Of a DNA stretch of 64,000 bases, positions 47,967-60,380 are shown piece by piece (position 1 is the first letter of the stretch; the number at the start of each line of letters is the position of its first letter). The DNA comes from Atrichornis clamosus (taxonomy: Eukaryota > Chordata > Aves > Passeriformes > Menuridae). Position numbers and translations under genes: made by a program. The stretch is taken from the NCBI GenBank assembly GCA_013400975.1, contig WBMZ01002716.1, positions 1 through 64,000 on the forward strand, read 5' to 3'. The notes beneath the pieces are model-generated. The model had not been told where the DNA came from, made no database searches, and saw nothing but the letters and a program-made list of their open reading frames with translations.

Positions 47967-50900
47967 ACTATACCTCCCATTGTCCAGTTGTTGCAGTCCC
48001 GTCTTCAGAGCTGGGCAGTTAAATCTCGAGAAGGAGGAGATGGAGACTATCACTGAGACTCAGAGGAGCTGCCATTGACCTGGGGCCTCCCTCCAGACAC
48101 CCATGATCTTTACAGCTTTTCCTGTTTGGGGAAAACTATGCATAGTTTTGGTCCACTTGGGTGACGGTGAGGGTTTATTTTTCTATCTTTCTTTGCCTCC
48201 TATGGGTTCATATTGTCAGATGGATAAAACTTTTGGCTTTTTTTTCTAGGGCAGGCTCTGACAGCTTCAGCTGTTGCCATAATTTGCTCCCCTGATTATC
48301 TGTGCCTGGGATTTTGAGTCTCAATCTGTGATTTACAGTAACCACTATAAGGTTGTCCTTATCACTATAATCCCTTGGTAGCTTTCACCCCTACTACATG
48401 TTGTGAATTCTTCCCTTCTATGATCAGGATTTCAGTGCAAGATTATTGTCACAAAATTTAGTGCATGTTCTTAAGGAAAAGGAAGCTGATTTTATTATAC
48501 TAAATTTTCATGCAGGTTGATTTTAGTCTCTCAGGCTCTCACACTCACAAATGCTAAAATGTTTGTGATCTGACTGTGGTACTTGTGTGAAGCACAAGGA
48601 AATGTGATTTTCTCTACATCTTTTGGCTATTGCTTGGCTGGTAACAGCAAAATATGTTTTGGACAGATCTTTTATATCCAATAGGAAACATCAGCTACAA
48701 TGTACTAATGCTTTGTCTCAGTTCATGTTTGCTTCACTTTTCATAAATCTTAGGTCAGGTTGCTGTTCATTGACTCTTCTCCCTTGTTAAAAATATGTGA
48801 GATACTTATCTATAGCCCTTTCTTTTTGATCTAACAGACAAAAACGAGGTATAAGTGATGCATCACAGCCTTTTAGCTATTCTGCTGGTGTGAGGATTGC
48901 AGGTCTTCTGCTGATGGACTGCCTGGCCTGTGGGCTCACCTGCCATAAACAGCATTCAAACCAGCTCTAATTCTACAAACTGTTACTAATTTCTGTACTG
49001 ATTTATGAACAGTGTTACAGCGCTTTACTTACAGCCTGTAAGTCTGAGAGGTGTCTTTGAGATTATCTCCTGGTAATTTGAAAACAGAAAATAAATCTTC
49101 ACAGTTGCACTATGTGGTTATGCATTTATTTATATGCGGCAAAAGATACAATGGAGGTCTTTAAAGTCATTACTAGAAGGACAGAAGAAAACTTAAAAGT
49201 GAAAATGGTGATTTTAAGAAGAGTTAATGGAACAAAAAAACCCCACCATTTTCAGCATTCCCAGTAAGAGGATGGTACTTTTGGGCCTGACTCAAAGGTA
49301 GGACTTTTCCACTGACTTGTTTGGGCCAAGTCTCTGTTTTGTTTTCATGTAAAAGCTACTCGATCTAAAGTAAAGGCCAATATATGTCAGAATTAAATAG
49401 GCACCTCAAATCACATTCTTTTCTCATTATTATTCACTTGAGAAACAGCTTCTGTTCCAGCCTTGTTAAGTTGTTTGACAGAGAAATCAGTCACTCCTCA
49501 GAAATAAAGGAATGAAAATGAGTTATTTCTATTTTCTCCTGGTGTTTATGCAAGTTTCCCCTTAAGCACCTACCAGAATGAAAGCTTTTCATCTAACACT
49601 TTAATTCTGTACACCTTTTCCCTGGGACCAAGAAAATAAAATAATAGCGGCACTTAATGAAAAGGAAAAAGTAATCACGGGAAACACTCCAGGAGCAGGT
49701 AGCTCTCAGAACTTATTGAATACAGTCAGCATAATGATTAGACCTTTTTAATGGCTATCATTGCATGTGAATGCTATTCATGGAAATTCCAGGTGCTCAT
49801 CTGGAAAGCGGTTTCTCTTCTTGTACAGGGAGGAGGAATAGGGATTTGCAAAGCTCTTCCCATGGTATTTTTTAAACAGGTTTTCTCTCAGCATGCCAGA
49901 TTTTATCATTTTAAGGAAATCTTGTGAGTGAAGAGGTTGTCTGAAACTCAGATATGTATGAAATTCCTATGTTTAGCAGATACTATGTTTTGCAGTACCT
50001 TAAAGAAACATTTTAGTCTGTCAGGTATTCCACTTACCAAAGAAGTGTCACACTCTGAGTTTTCCTCTAGTGCTGACCTCTCTGGGCTATTCAGTTTATA
50101 ACTACTTTGGGAAAAGACATGTCACTTTTTATTTTCCTTGTAAAAATCTTCATCCCTCCGACACCTCCAGACTTGATCTCATGTAATGTCAGTCAAACAC
50201 CAGAGAGGAAACAGTCCGTGTTGGTGCAGCATGTATGTGAGGGTCTGCAGGGAGCAGAAACATATGGTAGGGTTGGTATGGGGGTTTCTTACAGCCTTTC
50301 TCATGTTATGGCTGTAAACTTGTGTCACCACACTTCTTACCAGTAGTGCTCATGAGGATTGTTCTTCCTGCACCAGAGAGATCATAGCCTGTTTGAAAAG
50401 TGATCTATTGAAGCCAAAAGAGCAGAAGATGTATGCCAACATACTTTTGGTTTTTTTCTTCCCCTGTCTAGCTCTTGCCTCCTCTCATTTCATGATATCC
50501 ACTGCATAGGTGTTAATTATTTTCTTGATGCCTTTAAGACCCATTTATTTGCCTTAATCGAGAAGAAAGTGCTTAGTCTGCCCCTGCAGTAAACAAACAC
50601 ATTATGCTTCCTGCCATCTTCCATCTTAACAAGCTTCCCCTTTACACAAATCTGTTGCCTTGTAGGTTTCTATTTCCTGAAGCCTTGCAAATAACAGCAA
50701 ATGACAAACCAGCAAGACTTGTTTGAAGAAAATTTACCAATGCGAGCAAATTTTAGCGGAGTCGTAATTCATGATCCTGTGGCAAGTAGAAGATATGACT
50801 GGCAAACTTTCAGTCAAGTATGGCTGGTCTGGGACTAATGGTCATTTTTGTTTCTTGACTAATAGTCCTGCATTTGGTTTCTCATCACAAGGCAGTGATT

Positions 50901-53900
50901 GTGCTCAATCAACTTTTGCTTGGAAAGCTGAATATTAGAAATTACCCAAAGACTGGTAAAAGGGATCTGCTTTCCTTTGTTTCATGCAGTGTATGGGGAC
51001 TGTTACTGTGTGATGTTGTTTGGTTTACAAAGCTGACTTTAGTCTTCAGGAAAAGTGTGTTTTGAATTTTAATTTCTTGTATAAAACTTCTCTTAGGAAA
51101 TGTAAACTGTGTTTTGGTGCAATGGTTTAGAGCAATCTTGTATTGACAGTAGAGGATATTCTCACAAACACAAATGTCATATTTTTCTGTGCAAAACCCC
51201 ATTCCTGCTGCTTTCTACTAAGAGGACTTGTGCAGTAGCTGTTGTGAGACAGTGAGCAGCAGACTTCTGCTAAGCCTTCTGCCACATTTTAACATCAGGC
51301 CTTGTGTAAACCAGTTAATTTCCACAATCTGTGTCTATGTCTGTCCAGAGCTCTTGCAATGCTCTGCTATGGGGGAGTAACAGAGCTTGTTTTATGCCTA
51401 TAATAACCTGAAGGCCCACATGAAAAAGAAGGTAAAAAGTATGTAGACCACAAAAACTACCACATTGGAGATAATCAGAAACTTCTCAAGCCTTGAACAT
51501 GGGGAATGGACATTCTCTAAGTGATACTGACATCTAGACCTTGAGTTTTTCTGGATAAAACAGATCAATCCATCCATCAACCTGTCTATCATGGTGCAGC
51601 TGGATATCAGAACTGCACCTGTGTGTGAACCCAGTGTTCCTGAGTTGCTCATTTGAGGATAACCCAGGAGCCCCCCCAGCTAGTTGTCATCAGATGGGAG
51701 GCAATGGACTGGCTGCAGATGATGGAGTCCTTTGGAACCAGGTGAGAGACTCAATTTCTGGCCACCTTCACAATTAGATCCTCAATTATATGTTGTGGGA
51801 ACTGTCCTGGTGTAACTGTGTTCTTGTCCAGTCCATATGCTTAAAAGTATCACTCCATATCCTGGTGGAACAACCTGACCTTTCCTTCCAAAGACTACTT
51901 TAGGTGGTCCTAGTTGCAGAACTGATCAAATAGTACGTAGTTAAAACCCTTGAAACCAGGCATTTTAAGCTATTTGTGCACAAGAGTTCATGCAGTGCAG
52001 CCTTTCGTACATCTTTAAGTTATTTAAGACATTTTTATCTGGTTTAGAAAATACAGCTCAAGATGCTGCTGGAGGGCTCTTGCGGCAGAGACAGCTGGCG
52101 CCATCCAGAAAGCAAGCTACCACCCTCTTCGTAAGATTTGATTCCCGATGTGAACATCACCTCTTGCCAAGATCTCAATAAATTTATTTTCCTCTTCAAC
52201 TGGCTGTATGTGAGTGTGTGTGCAACATTCCTTAGGCCTGAGTCTTCATTCTTTGCACCTTAACCTGGTACTGATAACCTCAGATGTCATGGCTCTCCTG
52301 ACACAACAATGTGACAGCAGTCACAAAGCTGACATAGTTCACGAAAAAAATTACAAGGGTCCTGTACTAGAGGATTGGCTTCTCTGCCTACCCCCTGCCC
52401 CAGCCTTCTTAACAAAGAATTTTCTGTCGATTTTGTGTTAGAGGAGGAAAAGCTAATACTTTTGCCAATAAAGGAAGGTAATTTAATAAGAAACGAGGAG
52501 GAGAGGAACACTCAGGTTGAAATCTGCAACCATTTTGCTGTTGTTACAGTTAGCCACCTGTTAATGAGTCTCTGTGTTTACAAGCATCTCTGCTGTTGGG
52601 AAAAACAGCCAGAAAACAAAACCCCACCCATCCACAGTCTCTCCAAACCAGTGTCCTCCTGCGCAGAGGGTCCAAGCACTTCCAGCTGAGATGTGCATCA
52701 GCTTCTTTCAGCTGGCAGTGGTAACAATAGTGACACAACTGGCTGAAGAACAGCCTGTGCAGCAAGGACTGTGAGGGGTGGTATCTGGGGATACAGCGGT
52801 GTCAGCTCTCTCAGTATCAGCTCTGAAAGTTTCTATAAAAGGTGCTCTCGTCTTGCCTGGAGGTGGAGGCTGACCTGAGCTCAAGTGAAATCTCAACAGT
52901 CTTGCCTTGCACACAGAATCTTGAAATGCTGCATTTCACTTCTAAAAACGTTTCCTGATGCTTCCGAAAGAGTTGGAAGAGGGAGAGAAAGGAGCATAGA
53001 GCTTTAAAAAGAGAGCCAAGTATCTTTCATACTTGCTAGTATGTCTTAACCTAAACTGTATCCCAGAAACAGACAGGTTTAGCTTTTTACAGAGTGTAGC
53101 CTGTTGCTTGTCAGGAAGGTAATATTTTATTTAAAAATATGACCCTACACAAGAGACACAGTGGTTCCAAGAGCACCCTGGTACATTTATTCACAAAAGC
53201 CACACAAGCAGTTCCACAGACCAACAGGAACATTTACAAAATTTCTTAGCCAGTCTCACCTCTGAGCTGGGGTGAGGTGTTTAATCACCCTGGTGTCATT
53301 ATGAAGTGTTTTGAGATGATCTGCAAGGTACCTGAAGAGCTTCATGAATATGTCCTGAGAGTAAAGTACTTTTATGTCTAATCAATGACAAGCAGTAGCC
53401 ATATTTTAAAGAGTGGCTTTCTGTTGATTTAAAAAAATGAATTCACTTCACCCTTGGTGATAAAAGAATGTGATTAAGGGGTTCCGAAGCCAAACACTTA
53501 AACAGCACAGAATGTCAGAATTATGTCTCCAATCTCATTTCAGCTGCCACTTTGTATCTTCTGATACTGTAATTATGTGCACACTTGTTTTTCTTCAAAG
53601 TGACCTATGACCGGTTGGTGCTTGGTTGCATGAGCAGTTATTTGACATTTGTTTTATCTTCCTTCTTTATCATACACACTTCAAACCCTACTGTGAAGAT
53701 AGAATAATTAAATTCTTCACAGGCTTTTAAAGGTGTCTGTCATGGTGTCACTGTTTCTGGGTGCTTTAAACATAAAACTTCATATATTTCTGTGAATTAA
53801 GGGAGTATTTGAACCTGTTTTGCTGATGAAAGGATGATTTTAACAGCAACTAGAAAAATACTTCTGGTAAAATTTTTGGTTTTACAAAGTGATTCACTGT

Positions 53901-54784
53901 TATATGCCACAGGAAGACGTCGAAGACCAGTTCTCATTGCCTGCAGTTGCAGCACTGAGAGCTCTGCTCTTCTATGTTCTCCCGTGCTCAGTGGCACTCC
54001 CATGCTCAGTATGAAAAAATGTGTCATACACTTAGTGATCTGTAAAGTATTGAGGCAACCTGTCTGCTGTTACACAGGAACTCTGAGGTAGATACCAGAG
54101 CTGAAATACAGCTCTTCAAGGGCAGTGTCCAACAGCATAAACGAAGAAACCTCCCTGTTATACTTGCAGTCATCCATCTTCTTACACGGTCCTTGTCTAT
54201 CAGCCAAACAGCTCAGCACACTGAGGGACCCTACTAAATCTTTGCAGCTGATCTCATTATAACTCTGATATCTGTGCTGCGACTTCTTCAGTCCAAGTTA
54301 CCATTCCTGTATTCCTCTATTTTGGCCCTTCCCCATTCCCAGTCACTGTCCAAATTGTGTCCTGAAACAAAATCCCCCAATCAGTTAAAGTAAAAATTCT
54401 GACTTTACTGTGACCAAATTCCTTGAAAAAAAGTGGACTCCTCCTATATCAGGTTGGTAACAACAAAGCAGCCTAGATAATAACCACTTGTAAATGATAA
54501 CAATTTTGTTTCTGGATCACATTATATATTAGCATTACTGCAAACTTATGAACATATGTTGAGTTTAAACAAATTATTTGATATAGCTTTGAAGTTCATC
54601 TTAACTGAACTCAGAGTCTTACTGTTAGTATTCCTGGAATGATTTGATCTCTCAAGACCACATGTCGCATATTTGTTGTGGTGAATATTTTTATGATGAT
54701 AGCTGTTTTCTCACTGCTTTAATAATTTTTTTATCTTTTGATAACAATTAATTTGACCATCTAGATATATTTTTGTCTGGAATG
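47967..54784. other. Unique noncoding stretch
   Basis: No gene is supported; frames are below about 105 codons. Points noted are a CpG-containing stretch near 50690-50830 that looks constrained, an AATAAATTTATTTTCC near 52180 and a strong TATA match at 52834-52842 (CTATAAAAGG context). The last two recall LTR control regions, but I could not find paired TG...CA ends, so no element is called. Confidence 0.5.
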
Positions 54785-54830
54785 TTAGTAATAATAATAG
54801 TAACAGTAATCACCATAATCATCATCCATC
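54785..54830. repeat. Imperfect trinucleotide-rich tract (TAA/TCA)
   Basis: AGTAATAATAATAGTAACAGTAATCACC followed by ATAATCATCATC. It is simple sequence, much interrupted. Confidence 0.65.
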
Positions 54831-55634
54831 CATTAAGCAAATTGATGCCACAGGTAAGTCAGCTACTTCCTTGAGCAGCTTACTCCTATTCTTAATATCC
54901 CTTTCAATTAAAAAGTTTTTCCTATATTCTGTATAAACCGCATGCCTTCATTCTTTCACTCGTTACGCGAGTGCCTCTTTCTGGCTTATGTTGTAGGTGT
55001 GAGGGTCACCTGAACCAGGTGGACGTTTGTTCTGGGCTTGTAAGGCAATTCCTGTATCAAAGTTTATAAGCTTATGTTTAAGTATTTACTATCTAGGCAA
55101 ACAATTCATGCTTCTCTTTTCATCTGATGCAAACAGAGATGCTGTTCAAATGCAAAGTTTTCTTTCTGCTGGCTAGAGGTCGCTAGCTTTTTGCTAAATC
55201 TGGTGAACAACCTCCCATTTTCATGATTCAGTCTTCTGCTAACCATGCCATATGGTTATTAATCTCATGGTGAACACTAGCAGCTAAAGAAGTATTTCTC
55301 TTTCTTGACAAAAGAGTTAATGCATGTGTCTAATTACACTTCATAATGTATTTTCATGAGACTTCTCCCATGCAGAAAGGAAAGACTTGTCACGGCTGAT
55401 AGATTAGATGTATTTCTTGGTTAGCTATTAAAGTTGTTGGTACTTACTCTGCTTCATCTGCACTATTTTCAGGACCTAAGTTCTGACAAAAATTTATGTT
55501 GTTCCTGAGTTTCTCATTAAATACAATGTTTGAAAAGAGCAGCAGAAGATGTATGTACCTCTGGTCAGAAATATTGCCGTGTAAAAATACCAGAAATTGT
55601 CTGCACAGAGCTGTAATCCTTTAGAAAGTTGACA

Positions 55635-55730
55635 CTAACAGTAATATTAGCAAATTTGAAAGTAATAGCATTAGTAAAAGGTAGTGATATTAGTAATACT
55701 AGTGATACCCATAGTAACAGCCAGCATGAC
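55635..55730. repeat. Interrupted AGTAATA-type repeat
   Basis: Variants of AGTAATA, AGTAAC and AGTGATA recur about ten times (for example ACAGTAATATTAG, AAGTAATAGCATTAG, TTAGTAATACTAGTGATAC). It looks like an old, degraded 6-9-bp tandem repeat related in composition to the tract 0.8 kb upstream. Confidence 0.6.
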
Positions 55731-58315
55731 AGGCAGAGTTTTGCCTGGGACAGCAGGCAGACATACCAGAGTCTTGGTTTTAATTCTCTCCTCTCTTAGG
55801 TGATATATGGATCTTTAGCTTAGGGCTAAAGACTGAGCTGATTGTGGCTGACAAGGATTTTGCCATTGACTTAAGTGGGGGCAGAGATTCCCTCTTGATC
55901 TTTTTCCATTGCATTTATCTGCTGTACAAGGCTGAGACTCTCTTTCAAAGATCGGATAGGAGCTCAGATCCCTTTAAAAGCCTGCAAATTTACCAGAGTT
56001 CTTAGGTTATTTATGCCTTTTGGCTTAGGCTGTGGATTAGTTAGGGTAAAATAAAATAAAGTAATAATTGTTAATTCAGAGGGCTGTGTCAGGTATTTGT
56101 TCAGGAGACGTGTGAATGCACATTTTTCTCCTACTACTTACTGGAATTTTCATCTGTAGGTTGTAACTATCTGTGAGACTGCTGTGATGAGAGCTAAGCT
56201 CTGTGTTCTTAGAAGCATTCAAAGCAAATGCTTCCCTACAGCATCAAAGCACTGGGAATCAACATGCTAGCAACTAATGTGTTGAAGACTTGCACAGTTT
56301 CTAGTATCTTCAGTGTGTTTTTTTCATAGGGCCCCAGACACTGAGACAGTTGGATATAATTTCATCCTTGCCTTGCTTCAACATAAGCTAATTAGGAAGC
56401 TCATTATTTATTTGGCACAAATTTAGCATAACAAATCAATTTAACAGGGCACAAGAGACAAAGTAATTTAAAATGAAAGTCAGAATCAAGATGAACTAGC
56501 AAGATGGAATATTTTAATTTATAATAATGCACTAACATCCTAATGGCTCTGTGGGCCTCAGTGGTGTTTCTGACACAGACAGGTCAACACCAACCTCCCA
56601 GAGCAGGGCAGGGTTCACTGATCAATGTCCTGTGTTTTCTTTCCAGGTGGCATCAACTCCCCTCCAATCACCCCCACGCAGTGCCTCTATACAAGGACTA
56701 CTACTGTAAACCAGAAGGATAATCTGAAAGAGGGAATGTCTCTAACATGTGACAAAATGGAATCAAATAGCTAAAAACTGTAACGAAAATTTTTTGATGA
56801 GTTACTCAATGACAGGTGTAACAGTGATTCCTATTCCAATTGGGTTGGAAACTGATTTGTTGGGCTGATGTGGAGCCTAGTAACCTAGAAATTGTCCCCA
56901 GGACTAGTTTTTCCTTTGTTTTAAAGCTAGGAAGTTTGTGATGAAATTTTAAAAAATTTATTGATTTTGGATTGCTTTACATAACCTTAAAAATTAATAT
57001 TACCAAGATTAGTGTAGGGCAAAATACTCAGGTAAAGTAAATATCTTTAAAGTCAATATAATTATATTGATTTTCACTGGGAGCAACAGGGCTCTGCCTA
57101 TTTTGAAGCTTCACATAACTTCTGTCTGCCACAGACCTAACTGTTCTCACTTGGTTTATGAGATTTAGAGACAGTGCATTTTCCAACTGGTGTGGAACCT
57201 GGAATATCTCCTTGTCTGTTCATAGTATATAGGAGTTGTAAACATTTACAGTTCCCAGAATGGTCCTGCTCATTTCCCAACAGCTTTGATTAGTATTAGA
57301 AAAGAGACAATGAGACTCGTTTGAGTGAAGTTGGATGTGAGGGACATGAGAAATAGTATGTGCTTAAATCCTGCACAATTACAGATCTTTTCCTGGTGTA
57401 TGTCTGAACAGCTGAAGATTGTTGTGTTCTCTGGAGATAAATTTGTCTAATGCTTTTTAACTTCTACTTACCCCATCAAATGCCAACACTGAATCCTGGG
57501 CCAGAACCAGAGCTGGTGCAAAAACAGAACAGAGGATCTACACAGACTTACACCGTGGGGAGAGGCCTAGGGAGAAGTGAAATATTGGAAGGGAACATCA
57601 AAAATTCTTATTGCTCAGTGCTGTAGTGTGATCGTGGTCTTTTGCACCATTCATCCATAGATGGAGACATATCCATTCCTGCAGATTTCATGTGCTTAAG
57701 CCAGTGAGGAACTGTGCAAGCACTTGCTTGCCTCTCTTGCTAGAAAACTCTGGTCTTTGAGTTGGGAGCTCCTAATTTCTAAAGCTGTCCAGAAACCTGC
57801 CGTGTCTGTTATCTACATATTGTATGTGTGATGAATAAAATAAAATTGATACAAATTCTTTGTCATTCACAGTAGTTTATATTTAACAAGTGGCAGGAGT
57901 GTGCTGAGAAGTCATATTCTTACTCAAATATGGGGAATGCTTGCTGCAATTCAGTAGGAATATGCAAATACAGATGAGTGCAGAATGAGTCTTAGCTGGG
58001 ATCTTGAGTATTCAGGGACTTATGGTGAGAACTTGAAGCAGATGCCTTTCTCTATTCTGTTTAGGAGTGTGGAGGGTGAGAAAGGTTTTCAAGCAATCTT
58101 TGCAAATGCAACAACCTGTTCCTGGCCAGCTTTTCTCCACAGTTTAAGCAGATTGTTTACTGCTTTAGGTAACAGATTTTTCTTTAGTACAAGGAATCAG
58201 AAAGGCATGGCATACTTACTATCTTCCTTTTCCTGAAAGAGGAAAGAGAGGACTTATTTGCAAGTTTTATGTATTTGGGTGATGATTTATAGGAAACGTT
58301 TTTACCAGTTTCTTG
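55731..58315. other. Unique noncoding stretch with a weak terminal-exon candidate
   Basis: No gene is firmly supported. A pyrimidine tract and CAG acceptor end at 56646, and overlapping AATAAA signals lie at 57834 and 57839 (see findings). An 18-bp perfect palindrome lies at 57053-57070. The remainder shows nothing specific. Confidence 0.45.
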
Positions 58316-58378
58316 CCCCTTCCCTTCCCTTCCCTTCCCTTCCCTTCCCTTCCCTTCCCTTCCCTTCCCTTCCCTTCC
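58316..58378. repeat. CCCTT pentanucleotide microsatellite, left of gap
   Basis: About 12.5 uninterrupted CCCTT units (AAGGG on the minus strand) run straight into an assembly gap. Open frames through it are repeat artefacts. The minus strand is G-rich in GGG blocks and could form G-quadruplexes. Confidence 0.95.
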
Positions 58379-58600
58379 NNNNNNNNNNNNNNNNNNNNNN
58401 NNNNNNNNNNNNNNNNNNNNNNNNNNNNNNNNNNNNNNNNNNNNNNNNNNNNNNNNNNNNNNNNNNNNNNNNNNNNNNNNNNNNNNNNNNNNNNNNNNNN
58501 NNNNNNNNNNNNNNNNNNNNNNNNNNNNNNNNNNNNNNNNNNNNNNNNNNNNNNNNNNNNNNNNNNNNNNNNNNNNNNNNNNNNNNNNNNNNNNNNNNNN
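58379..58600. other. Assembly gap (222 N)
   Basis: A run of 222 undetermined bases lies inside the CCCTT repeat. The repeat on both sides suggests the missing sequence is more of the same array, of unknown true length. Confidence 0.98.
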
Positions 58601-58646
58601 CTGCCTTCCCTTCCCCTTCCCTTCCCTTCCCTTTTTTTTTTTTTTT
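58601..58646. repeat. CCCTT repeat right of gap, ending in poly(T)
   Basis: Imperfect CCTTC/CCCTT units followed by 15 T residues. On the minus strand this reads A(15) then GGGAA repeats. That order would fit a microsatellite that grew from a retroposon poly(A) tail, though no retroposon body is recognisable to the right. Confidence 0.85.
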
Positions 58647-59695
58647 ACTACTTTGGGGTTCCAGTTTGAAAAGAAATTACCTCAAGGTAGGTGAAAAATA
58701 AAATGGAAAATACAACTATTTTACTCCGTTGCTCTTTTCTCTGACAGTATCTGTGTTTTGTGATAGTACACACACATTTCTCACTGGAGAGTACTTACGG
58801 TGATTTATAAAAAGGTACATAAAGGGCAAAAGACATTTTCAGATACAATAGTAAGCTGTAAATGACACAGCAATTTCACCTCCATTTCTCCATTAGCTTT
58901 CATGTTTGTGCATTTATAGTGAAAAGGAGGGTCTGGAGACTGCTGTTGCACACAGTTAAGAGGCTTGTAATTCCTTAGTCTGACTGTTGCTGATCTGTCC
59001 AGAAAACTGACAGACCAGAGCTGGTATTGGGCAATCAGGGAAGGAGTCACTTCTACAGCAGAGGTGGGAAATGGTCATGATCCCAAGTGAGGTTTTGGTT
59101 AAAGAGAAGAATAACATTCAAACATCATTAAAGCCTGTAGATGAAACTCTTAAATAAGCTGCAGATCTTTGCCTCTGTGTGTGTGTGTTCTTCTGCAGCA
59201 CTGAAAGGAATGGGATGTGACTTGCTTTCCACACTAAACCATCTTGTTATCTTTGCTCTGTGAGGATGACCTCCTGTAGCATCTTATGCAGTGGTTTGTT
59301 GAACAGGTTGAATCATTTTGAACGAAAGAGGGTTCTTAATACATGAGAGTAAATGTAAAGCCATGCCACAGCATTAGTGTTGTCTTACGTGTCCAAATCA
59401 GGAGAAATGAAGAGAGGAGCTGTATCTATACCAACTTATTCTTCCAAAACAATTTCACCTTCTTTACCATGGCCACTTAAGAAAGCATAAACCTTACTCT
59501 GCTCAGAAAGATAGTGCATTTTCAAGTGCTTACTGGTGATGAGCAAGCTGGTGTTTGATGAGCACTTGATCATATTAACCCTAATGCTGTATCAACAGGC
59601 ATTGTTCCTACTCACTGAAACGCCTCATTTTGTATTGAGAGTTTCAAATTATGCAGTTTGAAAAGATGCTTTTTGGATCAGAGATTCATATTTTT

Positions 59696-59769
59696 GGGAA
59701 AGAAAGAAAAGGGAAGGAAAGAAGGAAGAAAGCAAGGAAAGAAGGAAGGAAGGAACAAAGGAAGGAAGG
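59696..59769. repeat. Purine-rich GGAA/GAAA microsatellite
   Basis: Imperfect GGAA, GAAA and GAAG units, with several consecutive GGAAGGAAGGAA blocks. GGAA is the core of ETS-family binding sites, and such tracts can be bound by several ETS proteins at once. Here it may be only simple sequence. Confidence 0.85.
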
Positions 59770-60273
59770 TTGGTTAGTTTCAGGTTTCAGGAATGAGGAA
59801 TCTGACAGCAAAGAGTAAGAGTTACAGCCAGGGCATTGCAGGGAAGCCACATGATTAGTCTGTAAAATAAGGGTCACTCTGCATTACTTGTTTCCTAGGA
59901 TTGCTAGCTTGCATGTTTGGATACCTTTTACCACAGTCCTGAATAATTTTAAGTGGCCCAGGACCCATGCGGTGATAGCAGGAGTAGATCCAGGCACACA
60001 CTCAGCACTTCTGGTCGTATGATCTACTCTCTTGTTTAACTTCTGTTGTGGTAATACACTCAATCCTTCCTATAAACTTACAGGTTTCCTTCTGAGATAT
60101 ATTTAGGTACAGTAACTTGCTAGTCAATATTTCAGTGCCAATACATGCATGAAATTTGTCTGAAAAAGTCCAAATTATTCCTGTTTGGTTCTAAGTAAAA
60201 CAAAGAAGCTGAAAGTGGTGTTTCTTCTGGATTCATTCACCAAAAATATACAGACACTTGAATAAACACATAC

Positions 60274-60310
60274 GTATGAAGACCCTTTTGATGTATGAAG
60301 ACCCTTTTCC
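60274..60310. repeat. 19-bp tandem duplication
   Basis: GTATGAAGACCCTTTTGAT at 60274-60292 is followed directly by GTATGAAGACCCTTTTCC at 60293-60310. The near identity points to a recent slippage or duplication event. Confidence 0.9.
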
Positions 60311-60363
60311 GTGACGTAAATAAGAAACAATCACTATTGATCTAGATAAAGTAAGGCCAAACG

Positions 60364-60380
60364 GAAATAGAAATAGAAAC
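60364..60380 (+). promoter_or_regulatory. ISRE-like GAAA triplet
   Basis: GAAATAGAAATAGAAAC has three GAAA blocks each separated by two bases, the spacing recognised by interferon regulatory factors (GAAANNGAAA). No promoter or gene is near in the window, so function is uncertain. Confidence 0.35.

Noticed and set aside
54957..54973. CACTCG-TTACG-CGAGTG inverted repeat
   Set aside because: Only a 6-bp stem; expected by chance.
58258..58701. Frame of Leu-Pro-Phe-Pro-Ser repeats across the gap
   Set aside because: Produced by the CCCTT microsatellite and N residues; not a protein.
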